DNA from: Pollenia angustigena
Taxonomy: Eukaryota; Arthropoda; Insecta; Diptera; Polleniidae
NCBI GenBank assembly: GCA_930367215.1
Contig: OV884059.1
Location: forward strand, 29,813,882-29,877,881
Length of the DNA stretch: 64,000 bases
Reading direction: 5' to 3'
The notes under the pieces are model-generated. The model had not been told where the DNA came from. It made no database searches and worked only from the letters and a program-made list of their open reading frames with translations. Below, piece after piece: positions 19,356 through 31,240 of the stretch. Numbering within the stretch: the stretch's first letter is position 1; each line of letters begins with the position of its first letter. The position numbers and the translations under genes are program-made.

Positions 19356-22057
19356 TTTTTAGAGACGTCATAAAAATTTAGCCCCACTACCGAGGGGTCA
19401 CCCACACCCAAGCGGGTGCAAACCATCTATGTGGCAACGTGGTAAAAACAAACAGCTGGCAATTGAATGACATTCATTCATGACGCGATAATCAGACGGG
19501 CCCTAAGAATGGCGGTGGTGACTGGTGAAAGGTAACCAAAGTGGTGGCGGCAAAAGGAGCGGTTTTGTAATAATAATGATAATTTTAAGGAGACCAGCTG
19601 TGGATTTGTTGCTTTATTTAATTGTAACTTTTTATGTTGGCATAATTGGCAATGTTAGAACGCCTAGTAGTTTAATGTTACTTATACTAAAATTAGTTAA
19701 TTGCTCTAAAGCTGTGAAACAAAATATTTGTATATTAGGGTATTTTTTATTATTACCAAACAACTTTATTAATACATACATATAATTTTGATTAATGCGT
19801 TTAGGTATTGTTATTGTAACAAAGTAAAAAAGAAACGAAAACAAAAAATCTATGTAAATCAGTTGTAGTGGAAACAGTGGAGTTAAAATTGTGACTCTCA
19901 TTACACATTTTCTTTCAGTTCGAAATTTAATTTCACTCACTGTTCAAAATGTTTCATTACAACACAAACCACTACTCTACATACAAGAGATACAAAGATC
20001 CACATAAACAAAATACTAAAAAAGGCCTAACAAGGAGAAAAGATCATCAGCTCTTTCTATCATTTTAACTGTAACATTTTCCAATTTTCTAACTAACTAA
20101 GACACTATTACATATTTTGTTGCATTAAATACTCGTGAAATTTATTGAATTCTTCCCCGATATTTAATCTCTTTATACCTTGGATTTGATAGTTGACTAT
20201 TAAGTCTGATATTGCAGATTGCTAAAACTCAAATAAAAAGAAAATAATTTTTTTTATATTTTCTTATGAATAAGTTGTAGGTATTCCTCTTTTATTTTAC
20301 TTATTAGAATTTTGTTTATATGTATAGTTTTGTAATAATATTAGCAAAAAAGAAATCAAATCAAACAAACAAACGAAAAAGGAAATTCAAAGCGTTTTAA
20401 TTAACAAGTAATTATTATTATGAATACCGTTGCGAAATGTCAAACTAAAACAAATTTTTGTGACGTCTATAAACCAACAAAAACTAAAACATATACATAT
20501 ACATACATAATTAATTATAGCAAATATTACATAAATCAAAAGAAAGTGAAACATTTACAACATACATTATCGAAGAATACGTATTATAAACAATTAACAA
20601 ATTACATACTCTAACATAAACTACTACTACATATTTATTAAACAAAAATACATACATTTGCTTAACTACGTAAATACTTTCATATTTATAATCAATACTT
20701 GAAAAAACAAACACTTAAACACATCCTCCTCACAAAAAAAAACTCAACATACAAAACAAAACATCTTTAAACGAATTAAAATTTTTGTACGTTTTACAAG
20801 TAAACAAAAAGTTTTTAAAATAAGAAGTCTAAGCAATAATTCAGGTCTTTTTAAAATGGCATTTACATATTTATAGTATTTTCGAACAAGAACAACCAAC
20901 AGCTTAACTAACTAAAGCCAGGAATCGTAGCAGTAATGAAATTGAACTTCCTGGCAATTGATGAAGCTGTTACAAACAAAAACTATTATGACCAGTCTGA
21001 AAGTTTAAACCAAAAACTTATGTTCTTTATAGTACTACCGTTTTTTTGTAAATAATTATGTTTATTTTCGAAAAAGAAATTATTTTAGCTGAAAAAAGCA
21101 CAAATGTTTGCTTAAACCAAACAACAACAAAAAACTCAATTCTTTTATAATCGAAAAATTCAAATTCTTAACTTTCCTCTTCCTCCCTCTCTCTCTCTCT
21201 CTATCTTTCTCTCTCACTCTTCTATTTAAATCGTAAACATGTTAAAAACAACTGTTGTAATCTCTTGATCCTTAAACAAATATATTTAATAATAATGAAC
21301 CATTCAAACACACAAACATATGCATACTACATTAAAACTCTTACTCTTTCTCGAAATCTCATTTACACTTGAAGATAAAAGTCACAATTATGTAGTTTAT
21401 TAGATAATAATCCACTGCGTTAACATTTTATATAAACTATAGATAAAAAAATTATATTTATATAAAATACACATGCCATTTAGTATGTGCATTTATATAA
21501 ATATTTCTTATGTAAAAAAATAGTAACTAAAAAAAAAAAAAAATTAAAACACTTGTATCATATTTGTTAGTGATATTTTCTGCTGTGCAGATGCAAATAA
21601 TTATGTAAAAGTAGAAAAAAAAAATAAAAAACAGAAAATTAGAAAATTAGTTAAAAGATTTCAAAATTTGAGTAAACCACACAATCGGTTAAGTTCTACA
21701 AATGAAATGAAGTGACTTTAAAATCGCACAAATTTTGAAAACGAGCCTGTAAAGAAAGTTCATAAAAATATTCCCGTTTATATATTTCATACTTTGAGTA
21801 CTAATTATCTTTACAAAAACCACTGTTAAAATGCGAAAACTAGGAAAAACTACAGTCACTTTGTAAATCATTGAGATCAAAATCTCGTTCAAGTTCAATT
21901 CCACTTCATTTCGATTTCTAGAACATGCCCGTATATGTACTAATTAATAATGGTCTGTGAAAGAAGTTTCAAATATATTAAATTTTTAATTAATAATTTT
22001 TAAAATTTTATATTTTCTGCAGAGCATTTATTTTTCTTTTAGAACTTGAATCACTTA
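19356..22057 (+). other. Probable tweety 3' UTR and downstream sequence
   Basis: Mostly A+T-rich without exons. The first 95 bases keep some coding-like character (see findings). A pyrimidine microsatellite (CTCTCT...) lies at 21181-21220 and many ATACATACATA words occur at 20480-20640. ORFs here are short and look random. One small inverted-end element is listed separately at 21704. Confidence 0.5.
21704..21912. mobile_element. Small MITE, GAAATGAAGTG ends
   Basis: GAAATGAAGTG at 21704 and CACTTCATTTC ending at 21912 are exact inverted ends. The left interior (TTTTGAAAACGAGCCTGT) recurs at 56355-56385, and the right end resembles 43590-43620, so this is a dispersed family. No target duplication is certain. 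Confidence 0.6.
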
Positions 22058-22616
22058 GTGCTGGTTCACACTCTTCAAGTTTTAGACATCAAGTCTTTAC
22101 CTTAAGTCTAGACGATCAATTTGTTTGGAAATTATTGCCGTAGCAACTATCAAATTCTATTGCCAAGACTAGATATTAACGTGTGGACTGCATAAATATG
22201 TATGTATTTGAACACATGTTCAGCAACAAATGTTATAATATATTGCTGAGCAATTATCTTTTAACACAAGCTGGCAAAATCAATTATCAGTTACAAAAAA
22301 AGAAAAAATTTTAAACGTTAAACATAAAATTTAAATACAGAATTTACCAAAGTATATTTATACCAAGTACATGCAAGTCTACAACAAATTAACAATAAAA
22401 AAAACAACATTCATTTTGTTTGTGTAAAAACTCTTGATACTGTCAAACAGCAATACATAAAATGGCGCACTAAAAATGTAAGCAAAAATACGAATTGCGC
22501 GTATAGACGTAGGGTTAGCTTTTGGGAAAGAAGGGCAAACAGAATGCCATTTTTTTCCTCTCTCTCCTAAAAAGTCAAGACTTGAAGGCCAAAACTTGAA
22601 GAGTGTAAACCAGCAC
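22058..22616. mobile_element. Longer MITE of the GTGCTGGTTCACAC family
   Basis: Ends GTGCTGGTTCACACTCTTCA and its near-exact complement, flanked by TTA at 22055-22057 and 22617-22619. It is the 5335-5476 family with about 420 bp more internal sequence. Confidence 0.8.
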
Positions 22617-22619
22617 TTA

Positions 22620-22859
22620 GGGCTGGCTCACACTATGTACTCAAGTTTTAGCCGTAAAGTCTTGAGTTTTTTTAAGTGCCGGTTCACACACGTCAAGTTT
22701 GAGTCGTCAAGAAGGGAAATGATAATGCCATTTCTCAAGACTCAAGACTTGACGTTTAAAACTTGACGTGTGTGAACCGGCACTAAGAGAGAGTAATATA
22801 AATGGCATCAAAAAGTTCAAGACTTGACGTTTAAAACTTGACGTGAGTGAACCGGCACT
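22620..22859. mobile_element. Abutting diverged MITE with a nested relative
   Basis: It starts GGGCTGGCTCACACTATG right after the TTA that closes the previous element, and ends GTGAACCGGCAC before another TTA (22860-22862). Two TTA-flanked insertions thus share one duplication. A third relative sits inside it. Confidence 0.7.
22676..22783. mobile_element. Nested 108-bp MITE, TAA duplication
   Basis: GTGCCGGTTCACACACGTCA and its complement bound the element; TAA flanks both sides (22673-22675, 22784-22786). It interrupts the 22620-22859 copy and so is younger. Confidence 0.82.
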
Positions 22860-23488
22860 TACTTAAAAAAGAAATCAAGTATAAAGAAATTTTTTTCTAA
22901 GAAAAATTTGGGTCTTGGAAACCTAAAACCTTTTATTTATTAATTTAAATTTAAGCATTGAGTACATACTAGAGTTGTCAGTTATTCGATTTTAAACTTT
23001 GTTCGAATAATTGTTTTTGTTCGTTCTATCAAACGATTAAATCTAAAAAATTATTCGATTAATCGATGACAATTACGAATAAAAAATATTATTTTTACAA
23101 AAATAGTCGATATTTTAAATAGATACATCCGTCCCTTCAACTACAACTATGGAAAATCGTCCATTTTCTACTTTATTTTTTCTCAAATCCGTTTTTCTCT
23201 ATTCTGCTTTTTTAATGCGTAAAATGTTTCAACACTTCGTAAAACCCTTAATTCTTAAATAATCCGATATTATTTTGGATTTTCGAAAATCTTCAAACTT
23301 CAGCATACAGTTTCTTCTATAGAACAACCACTGTCTCTCTTTAAGTATTTTGCCACTGGACCAAGTTCGGCAATTTTTGATGTCTTTGGAAAATATAAAA
23401 TACATTTTTGAAATACTATGAGTACTTATCACGGTTTTTGCTTACTAAACATGGAGATTAATGCATCAATATTTTTTAACCTTTCCTA

Positions 23489-24674
23489 CGTTGTGGTCAA
23501 ACCATAATGCACGATGTTAATTGTGAGTCGCGACTTAGCGGCAAGTTTTTTGTCCAACTTAAATTGACATTTCCTTGTTTCAGTGTTTGACAAATTTGAC
23601 CAGATGTACACAATTGAGCAGCGCGTTAAGATTGTTGAAGTCTTTTACGAAAATGGCCCTTAAAATCAAAATGTATTTCGTGCACTTCGTGACACACACT
23701 TTCACCTCAGTATATTCGTTTACATGCAGAATTGCCGCATTTGGGAAAATAAGAATCCACCATTGATTGTTGAAAAGAGGATGCTTCCACAAAGAGTGAC
23801 TGTTTGGTGGGGTTTTTGGGCTGGCGGCATCCTCGGGCCGTACCTTTTCGAAATTGACGTCGGTCAAGCATTTACCAAGAATGGCGTTCGCTATCGCGAG
23901 ATGATAACATAGGGCACGTTCCGATAAAATAATACTTATAATATTTTTTTTATTGTGTGACTATAATTCTGTGGTTTGATGCTAAAAGGGCCAATGTCAA
24001 TATTTTTCTGTTTTGAGTAAATCGTTGCATTAGGTGTTCTCTTAACATCTTTTTGATAAGGGTTTTGCTAGCAAATTTCAGTAAGAACTCTTCTCTAAAG
24101 TAAATATTTTGACATTGGGCCTTTTAGCACCAAGCCACAGAATTTTTGTGGAGTACCTATTTGGCAATTTGTTAATCCAAATCTACTTCACTGATATAAA
24201 TATATATAAACATTTGAAAAAGCCGATGCAGCGCAGTGATACATTTACGAGCACACCCGGACTTTTTGTAGCCAGAAATTGAGGATATGGACATGGAAGA
24301 TATGTGGTTTCAGCAGAATGGTGCCACTTGCAACACAGTCAACGAAACAATGCACTTTTGCCCGAGAAATTCAATGGCCGTGTTAAAAGAAAAAGTATAT
24401 GTACGTCAATAAGCCAAGAACAATTCAAGAGCTAAAGGATGAAATATTTCTGCCCATTCACGATATTAAACCTTATTTATTTCTCAGTCATCGAAAATAT
24501 AACTAAAGGACAGAGATATGCCAACGAAGCCGTGGCGAGCATTTGGCCAATATTTTCATTCGCCCCTATTTGTCATAGATCATTATATAATAATAAAAAA
24601 TATTGAAAAATTCTCAGAAAACTTTTAGTTTTCTTTACAATTAACATCGTGCGTTTTGGTTGGACCACCCTTTA
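23489..24674 (+). mobile_element. Mariner-like transposon nested in the hAT element
   Basis: The inverted ends share GCACGATGTTAATTGT and outward GGTC.AACCA blocks, about 30 bp in all, and abut TA on each side. The interior is a broken transposase gene. It interrupts the hAT element, so it arrived later. Confidence 0.85.
23603..24460 (+). pseudogene. Mariner-like transposase, deleted and frameshifted
   Basis: An N-terminal piece (MYTIEQRVKIVEVFYENG) gives the first helix-turn-helix; a later frame gives CRIWENKNPP, then RVTVWWGFWAGG, GPYLFE and NGVRYREMI; a further frame gives MWFQQNGATCN and TIQELKDEI. Order and motifs match mariner/IS630-type transposases. Large parts are missing, including the sequence around the first catalytic aspartate, and several stops interrupt the rest, so it cannot be active. 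Confidence 0.85.
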
Positions 24675-25419
24675 TAAAATCACTAAAAACTTATAAGAAT
24701 AAATCAAATTCTAAGCTTCTATTTAATTTACATATTTTTAAATAAAAAAAATTGTTCGCTTTATTGACAATTATTATTCGAAAATCGCCATTTTAAAATT
24801 ATTCGAACAAGAGTTGGTTTTGTTCGATCGATTGATCGAATTATTCTAAATCGGTTGACAACTCTAGTACATACGTAATTCAAAATAACTATGTTCGAAT
24901 GGCTATGCTTTTCGAATGTGTTTTTCCACTGCTTAAGTTTCATTTTTTTACAGACTATTAAAACTCCAATAAAAGTTATGAGACCATATATTTTTTAAAT
25001 GTCGCTTTGATTTGTAAAAATAACCTGAAATTTCGTCATAATCTAGAAAACAATAAAAAATACATATGTTTTTTTTTATAATTTAAAGAAAAAAGCAACG
25101 AATATTAAATTTAAAAATTAGAAATTGGAAATACGACAAACATTCCATGTATTTACTACCAAATAAATAAAAACAATAGCATTTATTAATATTATTTTTG
25201 TCAAGCTAATAGGGCCTAAATTTCTTCAATGTTAATAAAATTCAATTTTTAATTACAATATTTTGTTCATTCGAAATTAGTTAAACGAAAAAACAATCAA
25301 CACAAATTTGTTATACCTATTTTGATTTGTCATTAACTTGAGCTAAAAGTTTCCTGCGTGTATTCATTTTTATTAAAGAAAAATTTCCTATTTTTTTTTG
25401 CTAAAATATTTTTATTATT

Positions 25420-25548
25420 TAGGCAATTCAAAAAGTGTCCTATTGTGTCATATTGATTAAATTTGCTATAATTTTATAAATGTGACATGCATAAAATTAT
25501 AGCAAATACAAACAATATGACACAATAGAATACTTTGTGAATTGTCTA
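25420..25548. repeat. Near-perfect palindrome, arms about 58 bp
   Basis: TAGGCAATTCAAAAAGTGTC... on the left is complemented by ...TTGTGAATTGTCTA on the right, with matching TATTGTGTCATATTG and TTTGCTATAATTTTAT blocks. ATTATT lies on both flanks, but in such A+T-rich DNA that may be chance. It looks like a palindromic MITE. Confidence 0.75.
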
Positions 25549-25554
25549 ATTATT

Positions 25555-27076
25555 TTGTATTATATTTTAGATTTTAAAACTACTTGTACATATTTGTATT
25601 AATATAAAATAGTTTTTATTTAAGAAAAAAAAACAAACAAAAATAGTCACAAATAGATCTTTATTTATTTTAAAGAACATAATTCTTACCAATTACATCA
25701 AGAAGCAACATCATAAAACATATAGACAATGATAATTGAACCTGAAGGCAAAAGGGTTTTCATACATCTAGCAAACATCTAACATACATATAATTTAGCC
25801 TTAAGTCGAAGTTAAGCCCAAAATGAAATGTATTTTTAAGACAACCCTCCTTAAATGACAAAATTTAATTCAAAATAAATTTAATAAAAAGCAACCAAAT
25901 AATTAAATAAATTTAAATAATTTTTAACATAAAAAAACTCACAGAAAATAGTATATTAGTTGTTAAATTTAATAAACAAAAAAAAAAAAAACAAATAAAT
26001 ATTCGAAGATTAACATTTTAGATCAAAATAATTATAAGGAAAACGAAAGACAAAGAAAATTTTAGTAAAACAAATTCATATAAATAAATTCTGTAGCTGA
26101 TTGAGTATAATAGCCATTAAAAATGTTTATAAAACTCCCATTCTTGTTAGTGATTCAATAAAATAATAAATAAAAAAATGGACAAAATTAGATATATACC
26201 AAACAAACAAACAAACAAAAACATTAAAAAAACTGTTTAAACGGAAACATAAATTATTACTTTATAAAACTTTTTCAAAATAATTGCATATACAAAACTG
26301 AAACACACACAAACACATACATTTATAATTAATAGTTAAAAAAATATACATATTAAAATAAAAAATTAAAAAACATGAAATATTAAACCATTTTAACAAA
26401 CAAAAAATCTAGTTAAACTATTAAAATTCTCATATATTGTATGTATGTATTTCAAACAAAACTTAAAAAACATGTATTTAAAAAAAGAGTATTCAAATTT
26501 ATGTTTATGTATCTATTTGTAAATTTGTTTACAATGAAAAACCCTTTTACTCTATACCTTGATCCTTTTCCTCAAATTATAAAATAGTTTCAGATGCACA
26601 ATTTCCAAGCATAAAACAGAAAATAAATTAAATAAAAAAACAAAATAAGATAAAAACTGTAGGTAAATATTTTACATTCATAAATTTACTGATTCAACAC
26701 ACACATGCAGCAATTATTTAATGATTGCATATGTGTGGCTGTGTGAAGAAATATGAATGAGAAATTCAATTGCATTTTATTGAAAACGATGGCATTAAGC
26801 TGTATTTAGTTATTAAGTTTAAGCAACTGCGAAATTATTTTTCATTTACAATTAAATACAACCAACCAACATACATAAAATACATACAGATCTATCTATG
26901 TATAACGATAATGAAATTTAAAATTAATTATAAAATTAAAAAAAAATATGTTAAAATTATATTAATAATAAAACGACGAACTGGAAGACGAACAAAACTA
27001 AAAATAAACAAAAATCTTATTAAAACAAAATCATGTTGTTGTCTTATTTTTAACTAGCATTTAACCCGCTACTTCG
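25555..27076. other. A+T-rich spacer, nothing recognised
   Basis: Long A runs and AAACAAACAAAC-type microsatellites. The 95-codon ORF at 26770 is Lys/Ile/Asn-rich as expected by chance in this composition. Confidence 0.6.
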
Positions 27077-27087
27077 TAAGTCCCAAT

Positions 27088-28282
27088 CACTGAGATTTTC
27101 CCGCTAAATCTAGCTTTTTTGAACTGTCAATCGCGGGAAAAAATACGTTTTAGCGGTAAGCGGGAAATCTAGCGATTTTCAAACATCTCTCAGCGGCTCA
27201 TTTTCGCTTCCAAAACCTTTCTCAAATTTTAAATTTGCAGGTTTTATAATTTTTCTTATTGAGTTTTTTTGTTTTTCTGGCTAAAAACTACTTGTTTATG
27301 TTCAGGGTTTTACGTACTTTTGTAAGTTTAGTGAACTAAAGATTGTGTGTGACATTTTTTTTAGATTTTCAGTTAGTATTTTGTTAGGGCTGTATGTGAC
27401 AATTCGCAACTTTAAGCTTGCTTAAAATTTTGAAACAAAAGGTAAGGTATTGATCTAAATTGTCTCGATATATTCCAAGACATATAATTCACTAAATTTT
27501 ATCTAATTGCTTAAAACGGCAAATAATTGCCAAAAATAGCGTATATGTTATAAACTTTTTTGCATTTTTATAAAGGAACCAATTCCTCCACCACATCTAG
27601 TTGTGATAAGGGTATACTAAGTTTGTCATTCCGGATGAAACTGTTTAATATTCATCTAAGACCCCATAAGGTACATATATTCTGGGTCCTTGAGTAATTC
27701 TTAGTCCATTTAGCCATGTCCGTTTGTTGAAAAAAAGAATAAATATTGGTATCAATTTGTTTCTAGTTCTCCTAAGCAGTTTGGGATTTAAATCCAGCAT
27801 AATCGGTTCAGTAGGAAACGAGTTATGAATCTAAATGTGGAACAACCACCCTAAAAAAAATATAATTTTATTATAAAAACTAGCATAAATAGTGGCGGAA
27901 TGCCTATATTGATATCAGATTTTGCACAAATATGACTAAAAATCATACTGTTAATTTTCCTCAATACCGGTCTATATTTAACGATAGGCTTCATATAAAG
28001 CCCACTCTCAGAAAAAGCTTTAGTACGCGTAAAACCTTTACTCTCAATCTGTGTTCTATTCTAATAACAGCCGAATATTTTACTATAACCTTTTTTTGAG
28101 AATAAAATAGATAGGGAAGTTGGAAACGTAATTTGAAAAAGCAACACATATCTAGATTTATATAAAACTTAAAAATGTTTAGGTTTTGGCGGTATTTTGA
28201 AGAAAATTTCCGCTAAATTAAATATTTAGCGGTTTTGAAGTCCGATTTGGCGGGAAGTGTTTAAAAAAAGTTGGCAACAGTG
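27088..28282. mobile_element. hAT-like element inside the MITE
   Basis: It starts CACTG at 27088 and ends GTTGGCAACAGTG at 28282, the latter a classic hAT end. Flanking octamers are GTCCCAAT (27080-27087) and GCCCCAAT (28283-28290), one mismatch. Both subterminal regions repeat TTAGCGG/CCGCTAA. It carries a DINE-1-like insertion. Confidence 0.78.
27588..28085 (+). mobile_element. DINE-1-like element, third layer
   Basis: CCTCCACCACATCTAG..., GTATACTAAGTTTGTCATTCC, AGACCCCATAAGGTACATAT and TTTAGCCATGTCCGTTTG follow the order of the element at 35630. The 3' hairpin is not found, so it is truncated. Confidence 0.78.
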
Positions 28283-28465
28283 GCCCCAATTCACACGTTG
28301 CAAGTCTTATTGAACAGCTTGCTACTTTATAACGAGAGTGAAGAGAGGAAAATAAACGTTTCTCTCTCTCTCTCGCCTAAAAGGTTGCAACGTGTGAATT
28401 GGCACTTAGCGTCTTCTTTTTCTTCGTGGACATATCTGTATGCCAAAGTTTGTTTTCTCATTCAC

Positions 28466-28760
28466 TCATGACCTTGCATGTTTAATTTTATATTTCTAGG
28501 TCCAAAACCAACGGAAATTCAAAAAGTACCTGTCAAAGAATAAAAAAAATTCCCCAAAAAGTTCACTCTTATAGATTCTCCTCCACCCAGGAGATTGCAT
28601 CTTGAATTTTATGTTTCTAGATCCAATGCTAACGGAAATTCAAAAAGTACCAGTTAAAGAACAAAAAAGGACCAAAAAGTTCCGTTATAGATTATTATCC
28701 ACTCAGGACATTGCATGTTGAATCTTATGTTTTAAGGTCCATTATTAACGATAATTCAAA
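28466..28760. repeat. Three-copy tandem repeat, about 115-123 bp
   Basis: TTGCATGTTTAATTTTATAT..CTAGGTCC, ATTGCATCTTGAATTTTATGTTTC and ATTGCATGTTGAATCTTATG start successive units, each followed by AACGGAAATTCAAAAAGTACC or a variant. Confidence 0.7.
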
Positions 28761-29434
28761 AAAAAACCAGTAGTAGAACCAAAAAGCTAAAGAAAAATAT
28801 CAAATTTCCCGTATTTTCTTTTTTGGGTACTATTTTTCCCCAATTCAAGTATCAAAAATTTCAGTATTGTAGTGGCAGCCCATAATTTAGAACGAATATG
28901 TCAATGAATGGAGAAAAATGTTTTATAAAAAAAGTACCAAAAATAATTAGTATTGTGGTTATTTTGTTGAACTATTTATGGTTTTCAATCCAAATTTTTA
29001 ATATTTTTAATTAGGCTTAAGTTCATGAAATTTAATTTTTATTTGAAAAAAAATAGTTATGATTTTCACCCCTTTAATGTTCGAATTTCTAAAAATTACC
29101 AAATTCGTATTCGTATTTTGTTGATAAGTTTGGTTCAAATGATAGATGGTGGATCAAAAAGTACCAAAATTCAGGTTTTACCCGTTTACTCCCAACGATA
29201 AGAATTATATTTTTTTGCATCTCTTTTATTTTTGGAGATATAAGGTTACCGAATTTACCTGTTTTTACTCTTTTTTACGCCCAATGCATTCGAATTTTCA
29301 AAAATCCCGTCTTAGTGGATCGATTTGGTGAGTGACCAATCTCTGGTCCAAATTTCAAGTTTTTAGCTTCAGGCGTTTAGGCTGTGCTATGATGAATCAG
29401 TGAGTCAGTAACGTTACAATTTTCTATATGGGGG

Positions 29435-29990
29435 ATTTCATGTCAAGTGACCTGACCCAATTTTGAAATCGATGTCTTCCGATTTGGATGAAATTTTCAA
29501 CAAGATCGGTCTAAAAGTTTCTGAGTTAGTGGGGTTCAAAGTTTGACATTTTGGCCATACAGGTGTTCTTTCTTATCCATGTAACTTATTACTTATTGGT
29601 GTTAGCAAAATTTATCCCAAGCAGCTTCGATAGTTATTTGATCCATCTTTTGAAAAAAAAAATTTTTTTTTTTTTAAATTAATTTTTTAAATTTAAAACT
29701 TTTTTTTTAGCGGGAATGTTTTTTTTTTTGTTCAAAAGAAAGCTTATGTCTTTTCCTTTAAGGTTTTTGCGGGCGGCTTATGTATAAAAAAAATAATTTC
29801 TAACTCTAGAGAAGGGTTTCTAAATTTTAAGCATATGCAGTGTTCTTTCTCATCCATGTAAATTATTACCTATTGGTGTTAGCAAAATTTGTCCCAAGTA
29901 GCTTCGATAGCTAATTGATCAATATTTTGAAAACAATTTTTTTGTTTTTTTTTTAATTTTTCAAAACTTTTTTTTCGAAATTTGCTGTTA
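29435..29990 (+). repeat. Long dispersed repeat, + copy
   Basis: GGGGGATTTCATGTCAAGTGA, ATGTCTTCCGATTTGGATGA and GATCGGTCTAAAAGTTTCTGA occur here and, inverted, at 36890-37020. The block ATCCATGTAA.TTATTAC.TATTGGTGTTAGC is directly repeated at 29575 and 29855. Origin unknown; the two copies face each other across 29.4-37.0 kb. Confidence 0.75.
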
Positions 29991-30072
29991 TTATCACTTA
30001 AATTTCAAATTACATGTTGCCTCCTTTTTCCAACATGTAATTTGAAATTTAAGTGAAACAGCAAATTTCGAA
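29974..30072. repeat. Hairpin, 42-46-nt arms
   Basis: Left arm 29974-30019 and right arm 30031-30072 are complementary over their whole length except for one 4-nt bulge, with an 11-nt pyrimidine-rich loop. It lies just before the SINE candidate. Confidence 0.85.
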
Positions 30073-30119
30073 CCACCAGTACTACTGGTTAAAGATTGAT
30101 GTTTGACTGTTGGCTAACT

Positions 30120-30300
30120 GGCACCGCAGTGGTGCAGTGGGTAGAACACAAAGATCTTCTGACGATAGAAAGTGGTGTTTCTTGAAACATGTAAAGCTCA
30201 ACCTGGGTTCAAATCCCAGCTCAGCCAAGAAAAATTATCAATAAATTTTAATAAAAATTCCAAGTTGTAAAATTCCTTCCCTCAGTGAAAATAATTTAAT
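30120..30300 (+). repeat. tRNA-derived SINE or tRNA pseudogene
   Basis: TGGTGCAGTGG (30130-30140) fits the RNA polymerase III A box and GGTTCAAATCC (30206-30216) is a perfect B box. CTGGG-TTCAAAT-CCCAG (30203-30219) folds as an intact T arm. The A-B spacing is about 65 nt, much longer than in a plain tRNA, and the acceptor stem pairs poorly, so a SINE head is likelier than a functional tRNA. The 3' limit is not clear. Confidence 0.6.
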
Positions 30301-31240
30301 GAAAATTAAATTTGATGAACTCAAGCCTAATTAAAGAATATCAAAAATTTATAATAATGATTAAATTATTATGGGCATTTCCCCAGGATGGTCTACCAGG
30401 ATGAAAAAATAAAATGTTGATTATCATCGTCTTTTATTGTTTATTATTAAAAAAAAAGTCCATGTTCTTATAAAAGAACGGTTTCCTAGCATATCTGAGC
30501 TGTTTTACTTGAGGAAATTGTGCTGGAAACTGGAAAATTTTATAATTTCCTGTATTTTCTACTTCTTAAGACATTTTTATATACTTATTGTACATGCAAG
30601 AAATATGTTATGTTTACACTCTTTCTTCATAATCTCTCAATTACAATCAATTGTTAAAGGAGTGTTAAGTTTTTTTGTTAAGGAAATTTGAAGATATATA
30701 TATATATATATATGTTCCTTTAACTCCCACTGGAGCATAGGGCGCCAAAATTTGAAGACATTTATGGGAAAATGCGTGGTGATAGTAATAAAAAAACATA
30801 TGGAAAAATCGTTCGTTCGCGATCCGTACGTTCGCGACCGGTACTTAAGCCAATTAAATAAAAACCAAGAGAGATATTTTATTTTATAAATACTGGATGG
30901 AGCCCTACATTAATACACTTTTAAAATAAATTCATCACTTTTGAATATTCCGTTCTTTGCGCAGATTTTTACATTTCACTACTGTCAGCCGAAGTTGACT
31001 TCTATTTTGGATACGTTCGTGACCACACGTTTATAACTCTTGTTATGAAAACTTTAACTCGATGAAATCCATCTTTTGTACTTAACATAGAGCTACCCAA
31101 ATGCTATCGAATTGCAAAAAAAATGCTAGGAAACGTTTTGTTTTCTATATAATTTGTACATCAAAAGCGTACGAACGTACGTTCGTGACCCCAGGAAATG
31201 CCCATATATAATTATAATAATAATAATTTCTAATAATAAT

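Larger units (their letters stand above)
22970..24866. mobile_element. hAT element with exact 8-bp duplication, split by a mariner
   Basis: Ends TAGAGTTGTCA and TGACAACTCTA are inverted. GTACATAC occurs immediately before (22962-22969) and after (24867-24874), an 8-bp hAT-type duplication. Both subterminal regions are dense in TTATTCGA/TCGAATAA words. Without the mariner at 23489-24674 the element is about 710 bp and has no ORF, so it is non-autonomous. Confidence 0.92.
27080..28404. mobile_element. Outer MITE of a three-layer nest
   Basis: The left end GTCCCAAT continues after an insertion as TTCACACGTTGCAA (28291 on). The right end TTGCAACGTGTGAATTGGCAC is its complement. The flanks are TAA and TTA, an imperfect match. 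The interruption is the hAT element at 27088-28282. Confidence 0.7.

Noticed and set aside
26770..27057. 95-codon Lys/Ile/Asn-rich ORF
   Set aside because: Composition is that of random A+T-rich DNA and there are no motifs.
30120..30240. Functional tRNA gene
   Set aside because: T arm and boxes are good, but A-B spacing is far too long and the acceptor stem mispairs; treated as SINE or pseudogene.
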